64,000 bases of DNA from assembly GCA_008360975.2 (NCBI GenBank), contig CM039184.1, positions 32,723,797 to 32,787,796 of the forward strand, written 5' to 3'. This stretch comes from Lichenostomus cassidix. Lineage: Eukaryota > Chordata > Aves > Passeriformes > Meliphagidae. This document shows positions 24,462 through 55,235 of this stretch, one piece after another (within the stretch, counting starts at the first letter, position 1; the number at the start of each line of letters is the position of its first letter). The position numbers and the translations under genes are program-made. Below the pieces are notes generated by a model, which searched no databases, was not told the DNA's origin, and was given only the letters and a program-made list of their open reading frames with translations.

Positions 24462-27400
24462 GGGCCTATACCTTTTTATGCTTGGGTAATTTATATAAAT
24501 AGGTGAAAAGCTTTTGCTTAAAAAATAAAAAATTGTTCCATGTGGATAGAAACCAAATACAGAAAAATTGTATCCAGAAAGAAACTTTTCAGACATAAAA
24601 ACCTGACTGAGAATTTACAGGAGTCAGTGGAAGATCTTTTCTCAAAGTTGTTTTTTCTTGAGTCTGCAATGCCTTGTTCTGTCAGACTCCTGAGTATGTG
24701 CTTGACTTGACATTCCAGACTAACCCCCTGGTGCTAATATGCTGAAGGTATGTATATGTTTAGCGGGTGAAGTCCTACATAAAGGAGAACAAGATAAAAC
24801 TGAGCTCTCAGTGCAATTTCAGTGGTAGTTTTTGCTACTAGTGAAGCTAAAAGGGAAAATGTTCTTATTATATACATACAGAAGAAATCTTTATGGTTAG
24901 AATCAGGTCAAATATCACTGGGCTGTTTGGGGAGAAAAGTGTAGTTCCTTTGTGCTGGGTTATGCTTGGGTTGTGCTTGGTGAGTTTTATGTGTTGGCTG
25001 CTCTTTCCCAAATTTGTTTCCTTTTATTAGGTGCAGTTTTTAATGGTCAGTGTGGTAATCTTCAGTCCCTTTGCCGTCCCGTGTCTGTATTCCTAAAATC
25101 TGAACACACTTTTTTAGATTGGTTACATTCTGTAACTATTTCTTTTTGTCCTAATGGTTTAGCAGACTGCTGGAAAAAATATCCTAAAGCATGCTTTTGG
25201 CAGTCATCGCACTGTGATCATAAAAGTTAAAACCAGGTTGAAAGAAAAAATGGACTACATACTAAAAAAGAAGTAGAAAATGTGTCAAAGACTGGATAGC
25301 TAATATTTTATGAAACAATCCAAACAGCTTTGTCTTTTAATGGGAAAATATAATAATTTCATTAAAAGGATTTTCTTTCAGATTGTTTAATTGAATAAAA
25401 ATGAACTACTGAATCATAAGGTGTAACAGGGTTAATAAAATCAGGGAATACTGGGTCACTTCCCAAAAGGTTTTTTCTCTGTCTCCTGTGTAATCATGTG
25501 GTTTTGATTTTGTTTGTGAACTGTGCCAAATCTGTCTTTTCATATGATTTTGAGTATCTGCAAATGCAATTTCTTCTGTTAAAATTAGAAGTGTGCTGTA
25601 GATTAAAGAAGTTAGCGAAAAGAAATACAAAAATTTTCATGACCTGGGGATGACCTCCTTGTTGCCTGAGTGTCTCAATGAGGGATGTTCCTGCCTTTTT
25701 ATAAGATGTACATATCCACATATAAATGCTGTGGTAGAGAAGTGCTTGGATACAGTTGGAAAAGATGTTGCATCCACACTACTCAGTACTGCTCCTCTGT
25801 TGTTTATTAAATCACTGTTCTTGAATTAAGAGCTTGATAGATGTGTATTGGATCAGGCACCACATCAGCTTCCTATTTGATTGGTATTATTATTTCCTAG
25901 TTCCCTTTTTCTTCAATTAAGCAGGTTTTTCATCTCAAAATGCCCCAAATGCTTCGACGCTCCAAGTGAAAATATTGCTCTCTTCTGTGGGCTGGCTAGT
26001 TAGCTACTTCATGGGCTTTCTAGACAGGAATAATGGCAGTGTGTGTGAGTAAAGTAATTTCACAAATCTCAAAATATTTTGGATAAAGAAATAAAAAGAT
26101 TTCATACAAAATGTATGAATATAGCTTTTAAAGTGTGTTAGATTTTATTATACCTCTTAGTTATATTTGCCAGCCTTCTACACCTGCATAAAATCAAAAT
26201 AAAATGCAGTACATCTGGAAGGTCTGGCACTGTTTTCCTCCTGCTTTCAGTGCTTTAATATTGGTCTGAATTACAGAAGTGTGGCAAAATCTCAGCTCCC
26301 AGTGTTCTATTACACTTACCAAAAAATATAAATGACTACATAGGAATTGTGGTGAGAATGCTCAGACTGATGCCAGATACCACTGATAGAAGTTACAAAA
26401 GCCCTTTGGACTTTTATTAGTGAAAAAATTTGTCCTTGGATAAGATGTACCTTTTCACTAATATGATGTTTCCTCTGCAATGTCAGGAAAGAGCTTGTCT
26501 GATGTTCTGCTAGTAACATAAAAGAGAAAGGAAGTTTCAAGTGAGATGAAAGGGACCACAAAAGATGGATTTTCTGTAGCTGCTTTGTATTGCTCAGAGG
26601 AAACAGTAATTAGACAGTGCTAGGAATTGCTTCTTGGTTACTGACCCTGCTGGTCCTTGCCCTTTAATGTCCTTGGCATATTGGAGGCACAGTGGGTATA
26701 ATGGTAGAACATGGCCATTATTTGCCCTTTTGTGAGGAACATGCCTTGTTACTCTGAAGTAGCTTTTCTGTGTGCACTTAGAATAAACCTTAGGTAGGTC
26801 CATTTTATACCAAATTGCACAGAGCTCCCTAGCCATAGGTAGGGCTCATTATAGAATAGGTGATTGCTCAGCTGCTAGTTGACTGTCTGCACTTACAGGT
26901 GCTGTTCAAGGTCAGCATTGCGATTTCTGTCGTTCTTGACTGAGACATATGTACAAGTCCTTTCTGCAAATGCAGGAATGCCTCACTACTCTTTGGAGGG
27001 AAAACCCAGTGGGAGCTCTGAGGAAAACTGAGAAGATAAAAAGCATTATGTTTGTTGCCTGTATGAGGAAAAATACCTGGCTTTAGGAGGCTGTGGTGTG
27101 TGCCTCTGAGCAGACATAAAATCCATTATGGATTTTTTTGTTAACCATTTCTATCTTATGAAGGCTGTTCTGTGTCTCACAGCTATACAGCTGTGCTGTA
27201 GTTTGCAGTGTCAGGGTCAATGTCCATATGTGATTTTTTTGTCTGGAGCTCCCTTATTTAAAAGCAAAACATCTCTTGAAAGCCTTCTGGATCTACTCCC
27301 ATCTGCTGTGGAGACAAAGGATTTGTCTGGTTCGGTTATCTCCATCGTTATTCTTGAGTCATAAAGCTGTTGTATGATTCATTCCTTCCTCTTACGCATG

Positions 27401-29150
27401 AAGTTTGATTTTATTAGCCTCTGCACCAGTTTAGCTTTCTCTCCTTAAACTATTATACTATCTTGCTAGGAATAATAATCACTTCTTGTCTTTTTTTTTT
27501 TTAATATGAGGAGCATTTTCTGAAGGGTATCTATATTTCAAGTACATGTGAGTGTGAAGAGCGAGACCTTCAAGCATCCAGGTCTGCATTTCTACCTAAC
27601 TTACTATAAATAAGTCATTAAGGTACAATACAAAATTTTATTTAAAACTTTTACATACCATTGAAAATTTCTGAAGCCACTGTTGCAATGTTTTGTTACG
27701 CAGTGTTACTCTACCAATGTTGATCACTCTCTACCCACTTAACCTTTATTTTCTTCTGGTCTCTACTGACATGATTTAACCATTGCTGTCTGAAGCACAA
27801 GTGCAATTGAGATTTACTACTGGTTATCACATAGGTTTCATACCTTAAATGCAGAAACTTGAGAGAGTGTTAGCTGCTCAAATCAGGCACTTTTCCATCA
27901 GGGTTTCACCGAGTTTTCCAGGTTTTTAAGCCTACAATGCAGATGTATTTTTTCTGGAAAAAAACAACCCAACACAAAAAGCAACCAACAACCCCCCTAG
28001 CATCTAAAATGACAGAACTCTGTTGTTAAAAATTATTTGTATCAAAAGGGTGATAATAAAATAATTTTTAAGACTAAAAGAAGATGCCTCGGTATTTGTT
28101 GGTTTCTGACAGTATTGACATAAATCAGGTTGGTTGTGTTGTGGTGTATATGGTGTCCTCTGTTAGTCATCACAAGTCAATCTTTCATTTTTCTTTCCAT
28201 GTAGGAGCAAATTAACAGAATAATTAACTTATGCACTTTGTCTTTCTTACTGTCATTTTTATAAAAGGTCACTTTATAACACTTTCTGTAAACTCTGTGG
28301 CCAATAATCACACTTTGAAGCTAAGATCAGTAAATATTAGGGCTCATCTAAGTAAGGGAAGCTGAATAAATATGCCAGTGGAAAAGGAACTCTTATTCTG
28401 TTACACGCTGCCTACACAAGGGACTTATTACAGGGGTACATTCATGAGGAAATGTTATCTCTTTCCCTCTGTTAGCAGTGACCGATGCACTTCAGCATCA
28501 TCTGCCTGAATCACAGATCTGCAGCCCACTGGTTTTTTCACACAGTGTCAGAGTGTGACAAAATAGCAGTGGAATAGAAGAATGTTCCAATTGCCAATCA
28601 AGGAGGAACGTCCAGTACGAGGAGCCTTGGTGGAGTAACAAGTGCCACTGCAATGCCTCAGAAAGGCTTCTGGAAATCCAGGAAGCAAGTCTGGAGGCTT
28701 TGCACTAGTTACTTCTTATTTCTCTTCGGCAGAGAAAGTATATTTCTCAAGGATCCAGAATGTTCTTGTGACAGAAATTGTAATACTTTTCAGTCAGAAA
28801 TAGCTCTCCTCTATGGAAAGAGCAATGCAAGGAGTTTTGCTGGGTGAAGATGAGCTCTGAGCAGGCTTCCCTTGCACATGCTGGTGCAGCCCAGGGCCCA
28901 AGGCTGTGCAGCCTCAAATGCTACCCAAGCTTGCTTTCCTCCTGGAACATGGCCTGGCAGTGAATTCTGGGGAATGATGCTACAGAGGAGTAGCTCTGGC
29001 CTGTCTTTACTCCCTCAGCCCTTTTTCACATTTGCTTTTTGCTCTGGGCATTGCTGGGAAAATCAGTGTCCATCATTTCCAACCTGGAAATTGCTACCAC
29101 ATGAGCTCCTGGCTGTGCTGCTGTGCTTTTGGCAACCCATATGGCAGGGG

Positions 29151-29390
29151 GAATTGTAGAATGGTTTGGGCTTGAAGGAACCTTGAAGATCATCTAGTTC
29201 CAACTCCCCTGATGTGGGCAGGGAGCCTTACACTAGACGGGTTGCTCAAAGCCCCATCCAAGCTGGCCTTCAACACTTCCAGGGATGGGGCATCCACCAC
29301 AGCTTCTCTGGGCAACCTGTTCCAGTGCCTCACCACCCTTACAGTAAAGAATTTCTTCCTAAAACCCAATCTAAACCTAAAGAGCAATGT
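29151..29390 (-). mobile_element. CR1 LINE 3' fragment
   Basis: The element reads on the minus strand. On the plus strand the left edge is GAATTGTAGAATGGTTTGGG, followed by the typical antisense CR1 tail with CATCTAGTTCCAACTCCCC. The minus-strand open frame (29190-29387) keeps the end of the CR1 reverse-transcriptase ORF2: [20 protein letters not shown], then [11 protein letters not shown]. The copy is 5'-truncated, as most CR1 copies are. It is not capable of movement. Confidence 0.93.
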
Positions 29391-32300
29391 TTAATTGGGC
29401 CTCTATAACTAACTGAAAAAGAATTATTTACATGTTTTCACTGACTTTTTCTTTGTTTGTTTCTCCATTACTCTCCAGTAATAATGGAGAGCTTGCTTTT
29501 GTTTCTTCAATTACTTGTCCAGCATTCCTGCCCATTTCTTTGACTTTAGAGCCTGGAATCTAGATACAAATGGGTTTTTTTTCTGATTTTTATTGCTTCT
29601 CTTAATGAAATGAGGATGAGAAAAAGCACAGCCCAAATGTGTCTCCTGCTGGCAGCAGGCGTTTGAACTAGTTTAGCTTTGAAATTTCCCATATATTTGT
29701 TACATACAGAAGGGATGAGATAGTAGAGCTCAGTCCTTTTGAAGTTCTCTGATAGCTGGCAAGTAGCTTCACAGCTGATTCGTAGCTTCATAGCATGAAA
29801 AAGCTGATGCTAGAGTTTGCTGAAGAGAGAAAGCTTGTTAAAGTGAACTTGATGAGGAACCATCATGAATACATGTCTAAATTATGTATCAGCTTTCTCA
29901 TAATTGGGTTTATTTCAATGATAAATTGATGGATTGAAAAAAACATCTTTGCTCTATCTGCCAGCCAAAACTTGAGGGATACAGTGAGTGCTTTTGAAAT
30001 GAAAATTCACTTGTTATAAATGGAAAATCCTCTTCTCTTACTGAGCACAGTGAAAGAGATGAATCTTACATCCCACAGCCAGCATCACAGCAGACAGAGA
30101 GTTACTCATGACACCTCTGCAGGGCCAGTGTCATTTACAAAGAACGCTAGGGTATGTTTTGGTCTGTGTTTTCTCCTAGCAGTGAGAGTAAAAACTGGTA
30201 GGTAAAAAAACCTGTTTCACACTCAGCCACAGACTGGTAAGGGTGAAAACTAATTTCATGTTTGGTTTCTTTGGAACCTCATCTTCAGAGCTGAGCTAAC
30301 GATACTTGCTGCTTTAACATTAATGAATTCTTTAAATGTAAAGCCCTATTTCATTTTTTTTAGTGCATGAAAACTGCAATTTATTGTAAAACTTATTTGG
30401 TTAATCCAGGCATATATATAGATGGTTATCTGTTGCTTCTAAAATTCTGATGATTTTTAAAATCTGCGTTGAATTTAAGAGAGGGCTTTTTAACACATGT
30501 ACACAAAATGAGGGTTTTGTGCAAATCACATTTCAGTGCTTCTTCTTAAGTTAAATTGGTTCGATTAAATATGTAAACTTGTTTAGCTTTACAAGTGATT
30601 TGTTAGGATTTAAAGAATCATCACCACCTGTATTGCATACAACCGTCGGTTTGTGGACAGGAACACCAATCTAGTAGGCAGAAATGGTTGTATTCTGTGG
30701 TAAAGCAGGTGGGCTTTTCCCAAAATGCTGGATGCAGTGCTGCATTGTGCAACACTTCAGTGTAAGTGCAGCATATTGTGGAAAGATTACAGGAATGTGC
30801 CAGGAAAGAGCTGTAGGTGGGGACTGCAGGAGCCGAGCAGATGCTTTGCCCACTTTTTGTGGGAGGTTGTGCCAAGTCCTGTAGCTGCCGGGGTGAGAGT
30901 GGGCTGCTGGAAACCTGGAGAAAGCACTGAGTCATCCAGAACTTTTCTGGTGGAAATAGCTGACTTTGGCATGAGGTAATCTGTCTGGAGAATTTAATTT
31001 CCAACACAAAGACACGTAAGATACTAGTTCGAAGCCCAACTGACAGACTTTGTACTCAGTAGAATGGAGATCACATCTTAACTTGGACATGTCAAGGCCA
31101 GCAGAAACAGCTGCTGCTTGTGAGCTTTCACTGCGAGTTTGATATGTTGTGCAGAATTTATTGTTAACTCTGGTTTTAAGCAGTAGTGTTCAAGTAATTA
31201 GGAAAATTTCCAGAAAGAGCTTGAAACTGATTTTAAGTCATAGCTGTTAAAAGTGCATGTGGTTTTTTTTTTTTAAGGTAGAGGTTGCCAAAAGAGCCCT
31301 GATTTTCTTTTCACCTTTTCTTCCAGTGTATTTTCTAGCAGTTAATGGCAAGAAAGCAAAATACTAGTTTTTTCAAAAATCTGTGGTGTTGACTGTTGAC
31401 CTGTTTCTGCTTTCCTGTAAGCCACCTGTGAAACTTCTGGTTGCTTCTCTTTCAGTAAGCTTAGACCAGTGCTACCATCTTAGTAAATGTTGTCCTAGAA
31501 TTATATAAGGCCTATACAATGATTTAGAAGCTAATACATCATTGTTGCTGTTTCAATGTGTTTTTGCACAAATTGTAGAGATTTCCACTGAAATACTGTT
31601 TTGAGGCATGTTCAAGACATTTAGGTTACAGGGTATTGGAAAACTAAATTTTCTGATTTGTTCACTTTTCTGTCTTGCATGCTCATTTATTTTCTTCCTT
31701 TTCTCTACTTTTTTTTTTAATTCAAAGGAGAAACCCATTTTATAATCTTTGGTTTTCCATGTAGCTGATCTCCAGAGTATTTCTTTCTCTTTGAAATATG
31801 AGTAAAAATTGGAGCATAAGAAAGTCTCCAATAACATTTAATGAATGAATTTCTTGCCAGTGATGGTTCTGAGATTTTTTTCTGCCATTTATCTACAAAA
31901 GAGGTTTTCTGATTGTCATATTAAAAATGACAAGCAACTGTAAGTAATCAGAAACACTAAATCTGTTACTTCAGGAATGTTGTTGGCTTTTCCATAAGAA
32001 ATACAGGAAAGCAGAAGAACTCAGTTTTTAAGGATATTTGAGGCTGGTTTGCAAAAGAGTTCCTTAAGCACTTACCAGGACTTAATTGTTTTTCTCCCAT
32101 ATGGCTTGCAGTTACATGAGTGAAATTCTGTACGTTTTAAGGCTAACTGCTTGACATTAGACAATGGCTAGTGGCATGGTGTTGCCTTGACTCATAGAAT
32201 ATATAATTAGTAGGGCTAAACTTTTCGTCCCTATGTTTTAGAAAATGACTGTCTTTACTGTACAAATACAGGCTGACCTGAAAATGGCAGTGGTTAGTCA

Positions 32301-35300
32301 CTGTTAATTGGATGACCTGTCTAGCATTAATGATGTACAAGCTGTTCCTAGGAAACCGTGGAAGACCTTTGCTGACAGTGACTGCAGAGGCAAATGGTGA
32401 CATTCACAATGTTTTCCAGGCACCAGAAAAGCATGACATTTTAAAATAACTTTTTTCCTCAATTGCTTATCAGGTCGTAATGTACCACACATAATCTAAG
32501 AGAGATGTAGAAGCCTTCTAAAAGCCTGTGTGATGACTTAGGTTTTACCAGAAATACTAAGATACTTATAAACTTGATTGATGCATTTAATTTCTTATGT
32601 TAGATTCCACTCATTCATTCCTTATCACAAACCTCTGTATCTGAGCTGAAATTAGATTGTAAGCATTTATAAATGTCACACGTTGTTTGCAAGACATACT
32701 TTTGCTATTGAGAATGAGACACTATCGTTTGTCAAGCTATATCATCAGAAATTAATAAAATTCATTAAAGAAGAATTTTAAATATTCAGCCAATGGAAAT
32801 GTTCCTTTGTGTTTATTTTAGCTTAGGCCCTGGGAACCCGTTAAAACAATTTTACTTTTTTCTGTGGGGGTCAAATGAATGAGAACAGGCAGATATATTT
32901 CTTCAAGCTTCTTCTTTAAAGCCACTTCCAGTTCTGCTGTGCAAGAGAAGTTTTTCTATGGGTTTGAGGAAGACACTGTCTAATAGTTCTTTATCGCATT
33001 GACATTTACAGAGTCTTTTAATTAAAAAAAAAAAAAATTCTGTGAGGCAATTGCAGTTACAGAACCTTATGAAGGGTGATTAAGGTCTGCATTAAATGGC
33101 TCATGAAGGATTAATGGGAAGAGCAGCTCTTCCTCTGGCTAAGTAGCATGCTGGCAACAGGTGACCCGGAGGCTGTTTTCTCCATGGGCTGGGCAGTTTT
33201 CCAGAGAGGGCTGAAACTTGTAGAAATGGTGTGGCAGGTTGTATTCTAGGAATAGGCCAGGGAACCCATAAAGTGCTAAGGCTGAATGATCTGATGGCTG
33301 GCAACCTTGGCTTTTGAGGTATCTGTGTTAGCCCATGCAGTGCAGGAGGAGCAGCAGCAGCTGGGTCTTTCTGGTGCAGTAGTGGGCGTGGAATGCTGGC
33401 TGCACTGTACTGATGAAATGAATGAGTTTTCCTAAGATTTTTGGATACAGTATGAAATTCAATACTTACTCATATTGAGCAGAAACCCAGTATTTCTTTG
33501 GTTGTTGTGCCTAGAATTAAGAAAATGGGTAGGGCTGAGAGCTGACAGAGGTGTGGACAGCTGTGGACCAGGCAGCCTTGTTCTCTGCAGCCAGAGGATT
33601 GATGGGATATGGGTTTCTTTGCTTCAGAGACAGGGATAAGAAAATGCCCAAGGGAACTAAACTGTAAACACAGAATTTACATTTTGAAGCAGGGCTGTTA
33701 CTGAGCTCTCTGTTACCTTTCCCTTTTCATTCTTTTTGCATTTGCTTTTAGATAGTTTCTTTAACTTTTGATTTGCTAGCAAAACTTGGGAGTTTTGCTG
33801 ACACCTCAGTGCTAAGAGGATTCTTTGGTTACTGGTTTCACACTTTGTGTAATAAGTTATGTAATTTTTCTTTATCGCTCCAGAAACTGTCATTGTTCCC
33901 TTTCACTGGAAATCACTCCCTTGTTTGTGGTGTTGGGAAGTACTGTTCTCCTGACCAAGTCCTCTGTGACATAATGATTGATATATTTGACTGCCACTTA
34001 TTAGTCTTCCTCAGGAAAATGGGGCTGACCTCCTCAATCACTTTTCATAGGAAACACCTCCTATATTTCCAGTGACTCGTTACCTCTTCCTGGCTCATTT
34101 GGGATGGGTCATTACCACTGAAGATACAAGGCTGTACTCTTGGCTCACTGTAGACCCTGTGTGATTATTTCCATGACCCCTTCTAAACACTGTTAATGAT
34201 TCTTTAGGGGGAAGGCCAAGTAATACTCTATAGGAAACATATGTTTCTCTTTACTCATTTGAGCCAGGCCTGTAAAATTCAAGTGAGTGAGAAAGGTGGG
34301 GGATTAATGTACAGGTCTGGGAATCAGAGGAAAATGTTTCTCCTTCAGGCTTCCTCAGGTATGTCCTAGGGAAAAACACAAGTGCAAAATGCAGTCCTGT
34401 TCTTATTTATGGGAGTCCAGTTTTACCTGTCAGTTTGTGAAGCATTTTCCCCATAAGTAACATGCCAGTACACATGTGTGTGAGTATCCTGAGCACATGT
34501 GATGTGCAGTGCTGCGTATTTCATTATATGGTATCCATCTGTTTTCATGGGATCAGGTTGATTGCGTGTTCTGATTACTCTTGATGATTAAACCTCTTGC
34601 ATTCCCTGGTATTAGCAGATAGGAAGAAACAGTAAATAGGATCTCAATGCCAAAAGAGGAAATGGAGGGGTTTAGGCACAGTAATGGCATTGTGTCTGTC
34701 AGATGACGTGAAACTGTTTTACTCAAATTAGAAAACTTTTAAACCTGTCTAGCAAAACATTTCAGGGATGAATCCATATTTATAAAACCAACTTAGCTGG
34801 AAGGAAAGGAAGTAATGGTATTAATAGCACTGTGTCTGGTAGCATCTTATCACTGGATTAAGGTTAACAAGCATAGACTGAAGGGTCGTAAGTAGATATG
34901 ACTGCATGCTTGATTAGCAATTACTTAGGTCTTGTTTGTGTAACACTTTTCCTGGCTTGAATTTGCCCCTCTAATAGTGCTAAAGGCTATCACAAAGCGT
35001 GGTTGAAGACTATTTAGAGCCTGTAATTAGCTGAATGTTTGATTAAAGCAGTTACAACAGAACCGCATTTTAAAAGGCAAAGCATAAGGGAAAAGGAGCT
35101 TCAACCTAGAAAATAGCAAATTCCTTATTTTAGTTCCAGGACACCCCTCTTAATCTCATTCAGTTATTTACATGTACACTAAAACCTCTCAAATGAGGGC
35201 CCAAAATGTGGTCTTTTAAAAGGTAAATCCTTCGCTGCTCCATAAGACATACATTGTGTGGTTTAAATGTCCATGATCGTGAGACTGAGTCTTTCAGCAG

Positions 35301-36035
35301 TTGGGAATATTGGATGGCTTTTTAATACAGAGAATATATATCAAATATATATTACATATTTAATATTAGTATTGCATGGCTATGTAATATGTATAAAATT
35401 TTCATTAAATATATACATAAACATTTCATATAGATTATATATACATGGAATATTTAAACATATGTTTAATTCTGTTTATTAGAATGTTAAATGGAAATGA
35501 TTATTTTATGAGTTAGCTTGTTGCACTTGGTTCATAAAGTCTGAGCTGAATATCCAAAACACCTGCTGAGTAAGATTTTTCTGATCACTGTGATCAACAG
35601 CTGTTCACTGGAAATGCTTTAGTGAAAGAATTGCAGTTTAATGCGTGTGTAGTACAATAAGCTTAACCTAATCTTGGAGATAACATTAAAGATAAGAAGC
35701 TCTGTTAGTGTCAGTTTACATATTCGAGACACACTTTGGTAGTATTGATGCATCAATTGCATTAGATCTCAACAGTAGTAATGTTAATGTCGGTGCTTAG
35801 CATTTATTTTGGCACGCTGTATTGTCCTCTGTTCTTCTCACTCTGCCTTTGGCAAACAGCTGAATATTAATTAGCATTTGTTAAGCCAGAGTTTAGAAAA
35901 AGCCCTAAATACATTTTTCTGAAGGAGGTTTGAAGCTTCCTGGGAACACCATGCCCAGTTGTAGTAATAGTCATACCCACATTTCAGGTGTGCTGTGTGA
36001 TCCAGCCCATGGGTGGTTTTTATATGTTCTTCTAA

Positions 36036-52514
<16,479 letters not shown>

Positions 52515-52987
52515 ATGAGGATTTTGGCTTTATAGCTTTTAATCTATTATATGTTGACTTAGTATAATGTACTGTGGAAACTCCCTATATTCTAGATTTT
52601 GTGCACTTCACAATTATTAACTTTGAATTTTTCAGTCATCTTTTGATTGATATGATTACAAATAACTACTAGCCTCCTAGGTAGATAAATAAGTTATTAA
52701 TTTTCTTTCATATTGTTACAGAAAATTTACTCTTCTATAAAAATCAGAAAAAATTAATGAATATGCAGCCTATATGACAGTAAAATCTGTTGTGTATTAT
52801 TTGCAAGTTCAGAATATGTAGGTTAACACTTGATTTTAAAAAAGACATATGCTGTAGTCAATTACCAATACTGCCAGAAATATTTGACAGTGCATAGTAG
52901 TAGACAGTGCTCTTTACTGAGTTCTATAATGGATGTTATTGAAAAGATTTATAATAACAGTGTGTGGTGTAATAATGTTTTACAAGG

Positions 52988-52993
52988 ATTAAA
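52988..52993 (+). terminator. Candidate proximal poly(A) signal ATTAAA
   Basis: ATTAAA lies 474 bases after the CPE stop codon. A T/G-rich stretch (TTTGTATGTCTCTGGTGTTG) follows 18-40 bases downstream and resembles a cleavage-stimulation element. That makes this the better-supported of the two signals on downstream context. Confidence 0.4.
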
Positions 52994-53101
52994 ATTCAGT
53001 ATAACACTTTGTATGTCTCTGGTGTTGGGGCTATTTACATATGTAAGAAACATAAGCTGACTTCATTTTGGTAAGCAGAAAGAACCTGCATAAACTCTTT
53101 T

Positions 53102-53107
53102 ATTAAA
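53102..53107 (+). terminator. Candidate distal poly(A) signal ATTAAA
   Basis: ATTAAA lies 588 bases after the stop codon, giving a 3' UTR of about 0.6 kb. The downstream sequence is less T/G-rich than at the proximal site. Confidence 0.4.
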
Positions 53108-55179
53108 GATGGCATAGAACGAATTCAGGAAATAGCAGAGCTTTATTCCTTAAACAATTGATAATGTTTGAAGATCAGGTTTTAGTTCTCATTACTTGTT
53201 GAGCAAATTAGAAATTCTGAGTTGGAGAAGAGCTGGTGCATCTCATTAATATGCTGCTTGTGTTTTACAGCAAGAAAAAAAATCATTGCAGGTGATATCT
53301 GTTTTAATTAAGTATTTACCTTTTCAACAATCTTTACTTGTATCCGTGATGTCTAGATAATTAGCCAAAACTTAATCTGTTCACTGAAGGCTTCCAAAAT
53401 ACTACAGTTTAGACAACTGGAAGTCTATGGAGAATTGTGTTTTTAGTCTCACAAGTCAAGAATGGATTTGTTTCCCACTCTGTTTCTTCTGCTGGCTAGT
53501 CTTATCTAAAACTAGAAGCAAGACAGATAAGTAAAATTTTTTTCAGTGTAGTGAAATTTTTGCAGAATCATTGAAGATGATACAAAAAGCAACTGTGATT
53601 TAAAATTATCCTTCTTGGTCCCTTTTTGGTTTTTTATACTTTAATTACCATACTTTAGTATTCTGACTGAGTGAAATTTGCAGAGTCAGAGAATACACAT
53701 GGACCATAGTAGGTGCAAGTTTGGTACAATTCTTCTGAAATGACTCCTGCTATGCTACTTCAGATAAGCATTTATTCTGTTTGGAAGCTTACATATATTG
53801 CTAGTACATTTAAATTCAAGATCAGATATTTGATAGAGATTTCCTTCTAGTGTTTCTTTAATACCACTATTTGTGTTTTGTTTACCACATTTTTTTAGCT
53901 GATGCTGGTTCAGAATCAATCAACTGTGCACTATCACACTCCTGCTGTGAGTGAAAAATTTTTCCTGAGAGTGAAAAATCACATATTCAGGTGCAGGATC
54001 CAAATTTACCTCCTTTGGGTATTAAAAAATTTACTGAAAATACTGTTTTCTGAGAATTTTAAATTCTTTAATAAAAATAGCACTAGATCCTTTTATGGAA
54101 CAGGCTTAAGGTTTGACACATATTGATAAACTGAACAGCAATAAAAAGGCATAAACTTTCTCTGATCAAGCATTTGTGATGTAACCTGTAGCTCATTTGG
54201 GTAGTAGATGCTTAATTCCAGAGGAAATTTACTTACTGTAAATCATTATGTAGTGATGAGCTTCGAATCTCCATTGCAGTGAGAAACGCCAGTGGCAAAG
54301 AAAGCATGTGTCTTAATATCACCTTGGCTAGCTGTGCACAAGAGCGTGCCTGGTTACACCAACTCAGGTGTTTATGGCAATTTGAAATGCCAAGATGCAG
54401 CACAGAACACATTCTGTGTCTGGAGGAAATGATCTTGTTTTTAACTGAACCAGGTAAAGTTGAAGCAAATGGTATAAAAATGAATTATAACAAGGTGTTG
54501 CTGGCATGTGGGCAAATGGCCACAGGAGTGTAAACTAATGTAATAAGGCAAGTGTATATTTGTACAGAACACTCTGGTCTGCCTCTTCTGAACCTAAGAA
54601 TTTCAATCCAAATGACACTTCTTCATGGTACGATGCCTGTCATGCATCCAGTCTTCCTGTGGCATAGTTGGTGCAGACATTACATCAAAGTGATCTCATA
54701 ACAGGTTTTTAATCTGTATGATGTGTGTGAGATCCTCTGGTCTACTGTTTCATACATTTGCAATTAAATGTGGTGTCCCTTAAGTGATCTGTTTGTTGTG
54801 CTCTAGATGACTGCTTGCTATTACTGTGTTGAGAACAGGTTAAAACGATTAAATGTTACAACACCAGAACCACTGCCACTGTTCTTGCTCTAGGTAAACA
54901 TCCTTAAGAACAGCGTAGCCAGGACTCTCAATAAATTAATTCATTATGTAGCTTTCCTAGCTGAGCTGAGCTGTGTTGTAGGACTGTGTATGTTTAATGG
55001 AAGATTAAAGTGTTATGTGATGCTGAGCTTTTGGTTAAAAAGGCACATGCTGTACTATTGTACAATAAATCTACAGTTTTATTTAAAATGTAAAATGTGT
55101 GAGTAATTTGCAGGTTCAAAATGTGACCTCTTTGGCTGTGCGTGTCTGCAAAGTATGCCATAAACATCCTCAGTGGGTG

Positions 55180-55235
55180 CATATGCCAATTAATTTGCTC
55201 TTTCAACCATATACCAATCAATTTGCTCTTTCTCC
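55180..55235. repeat. 28-bp tandem duplication
   Basis: Units at 55180-55207 and 55208-55235 share CATAT, CCAAT and the AATTTGCTCTTTC block with a few mismatches. They lie in the intergenic region downstream of CPE. Confidence 0.88.

Larger units (their letters stand above)
52515..53125 (+). other. CPE: CPE 3' UTR (end approximate)
   Basis: This AT-rich sequence directly follows the CPE stop codon. No splice donor is needed or obvious. Two ATTAAA poly(A) signals lie in the expected range (52988 and 53102) and no AATAAA occurs before 53200. The 3' limit is set about 18 bases past the second signal. If the first signal is used, the UTR ends near 53010. Transcript evidence would be needed to fix the end. 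Confidence 0.6.

Noticed and set aside
30621..31007. 128-codon minus-strand frame
   Set aside because: Four competing frames overlap on both strands, there is no recognisable motif, and no splice or promoter context is present.
31020..31040. Isolated tRNA B-box-like AGTTCGAAGCCC
   Set aside because: No A box or cloverleaf is present at the right distance upstream.
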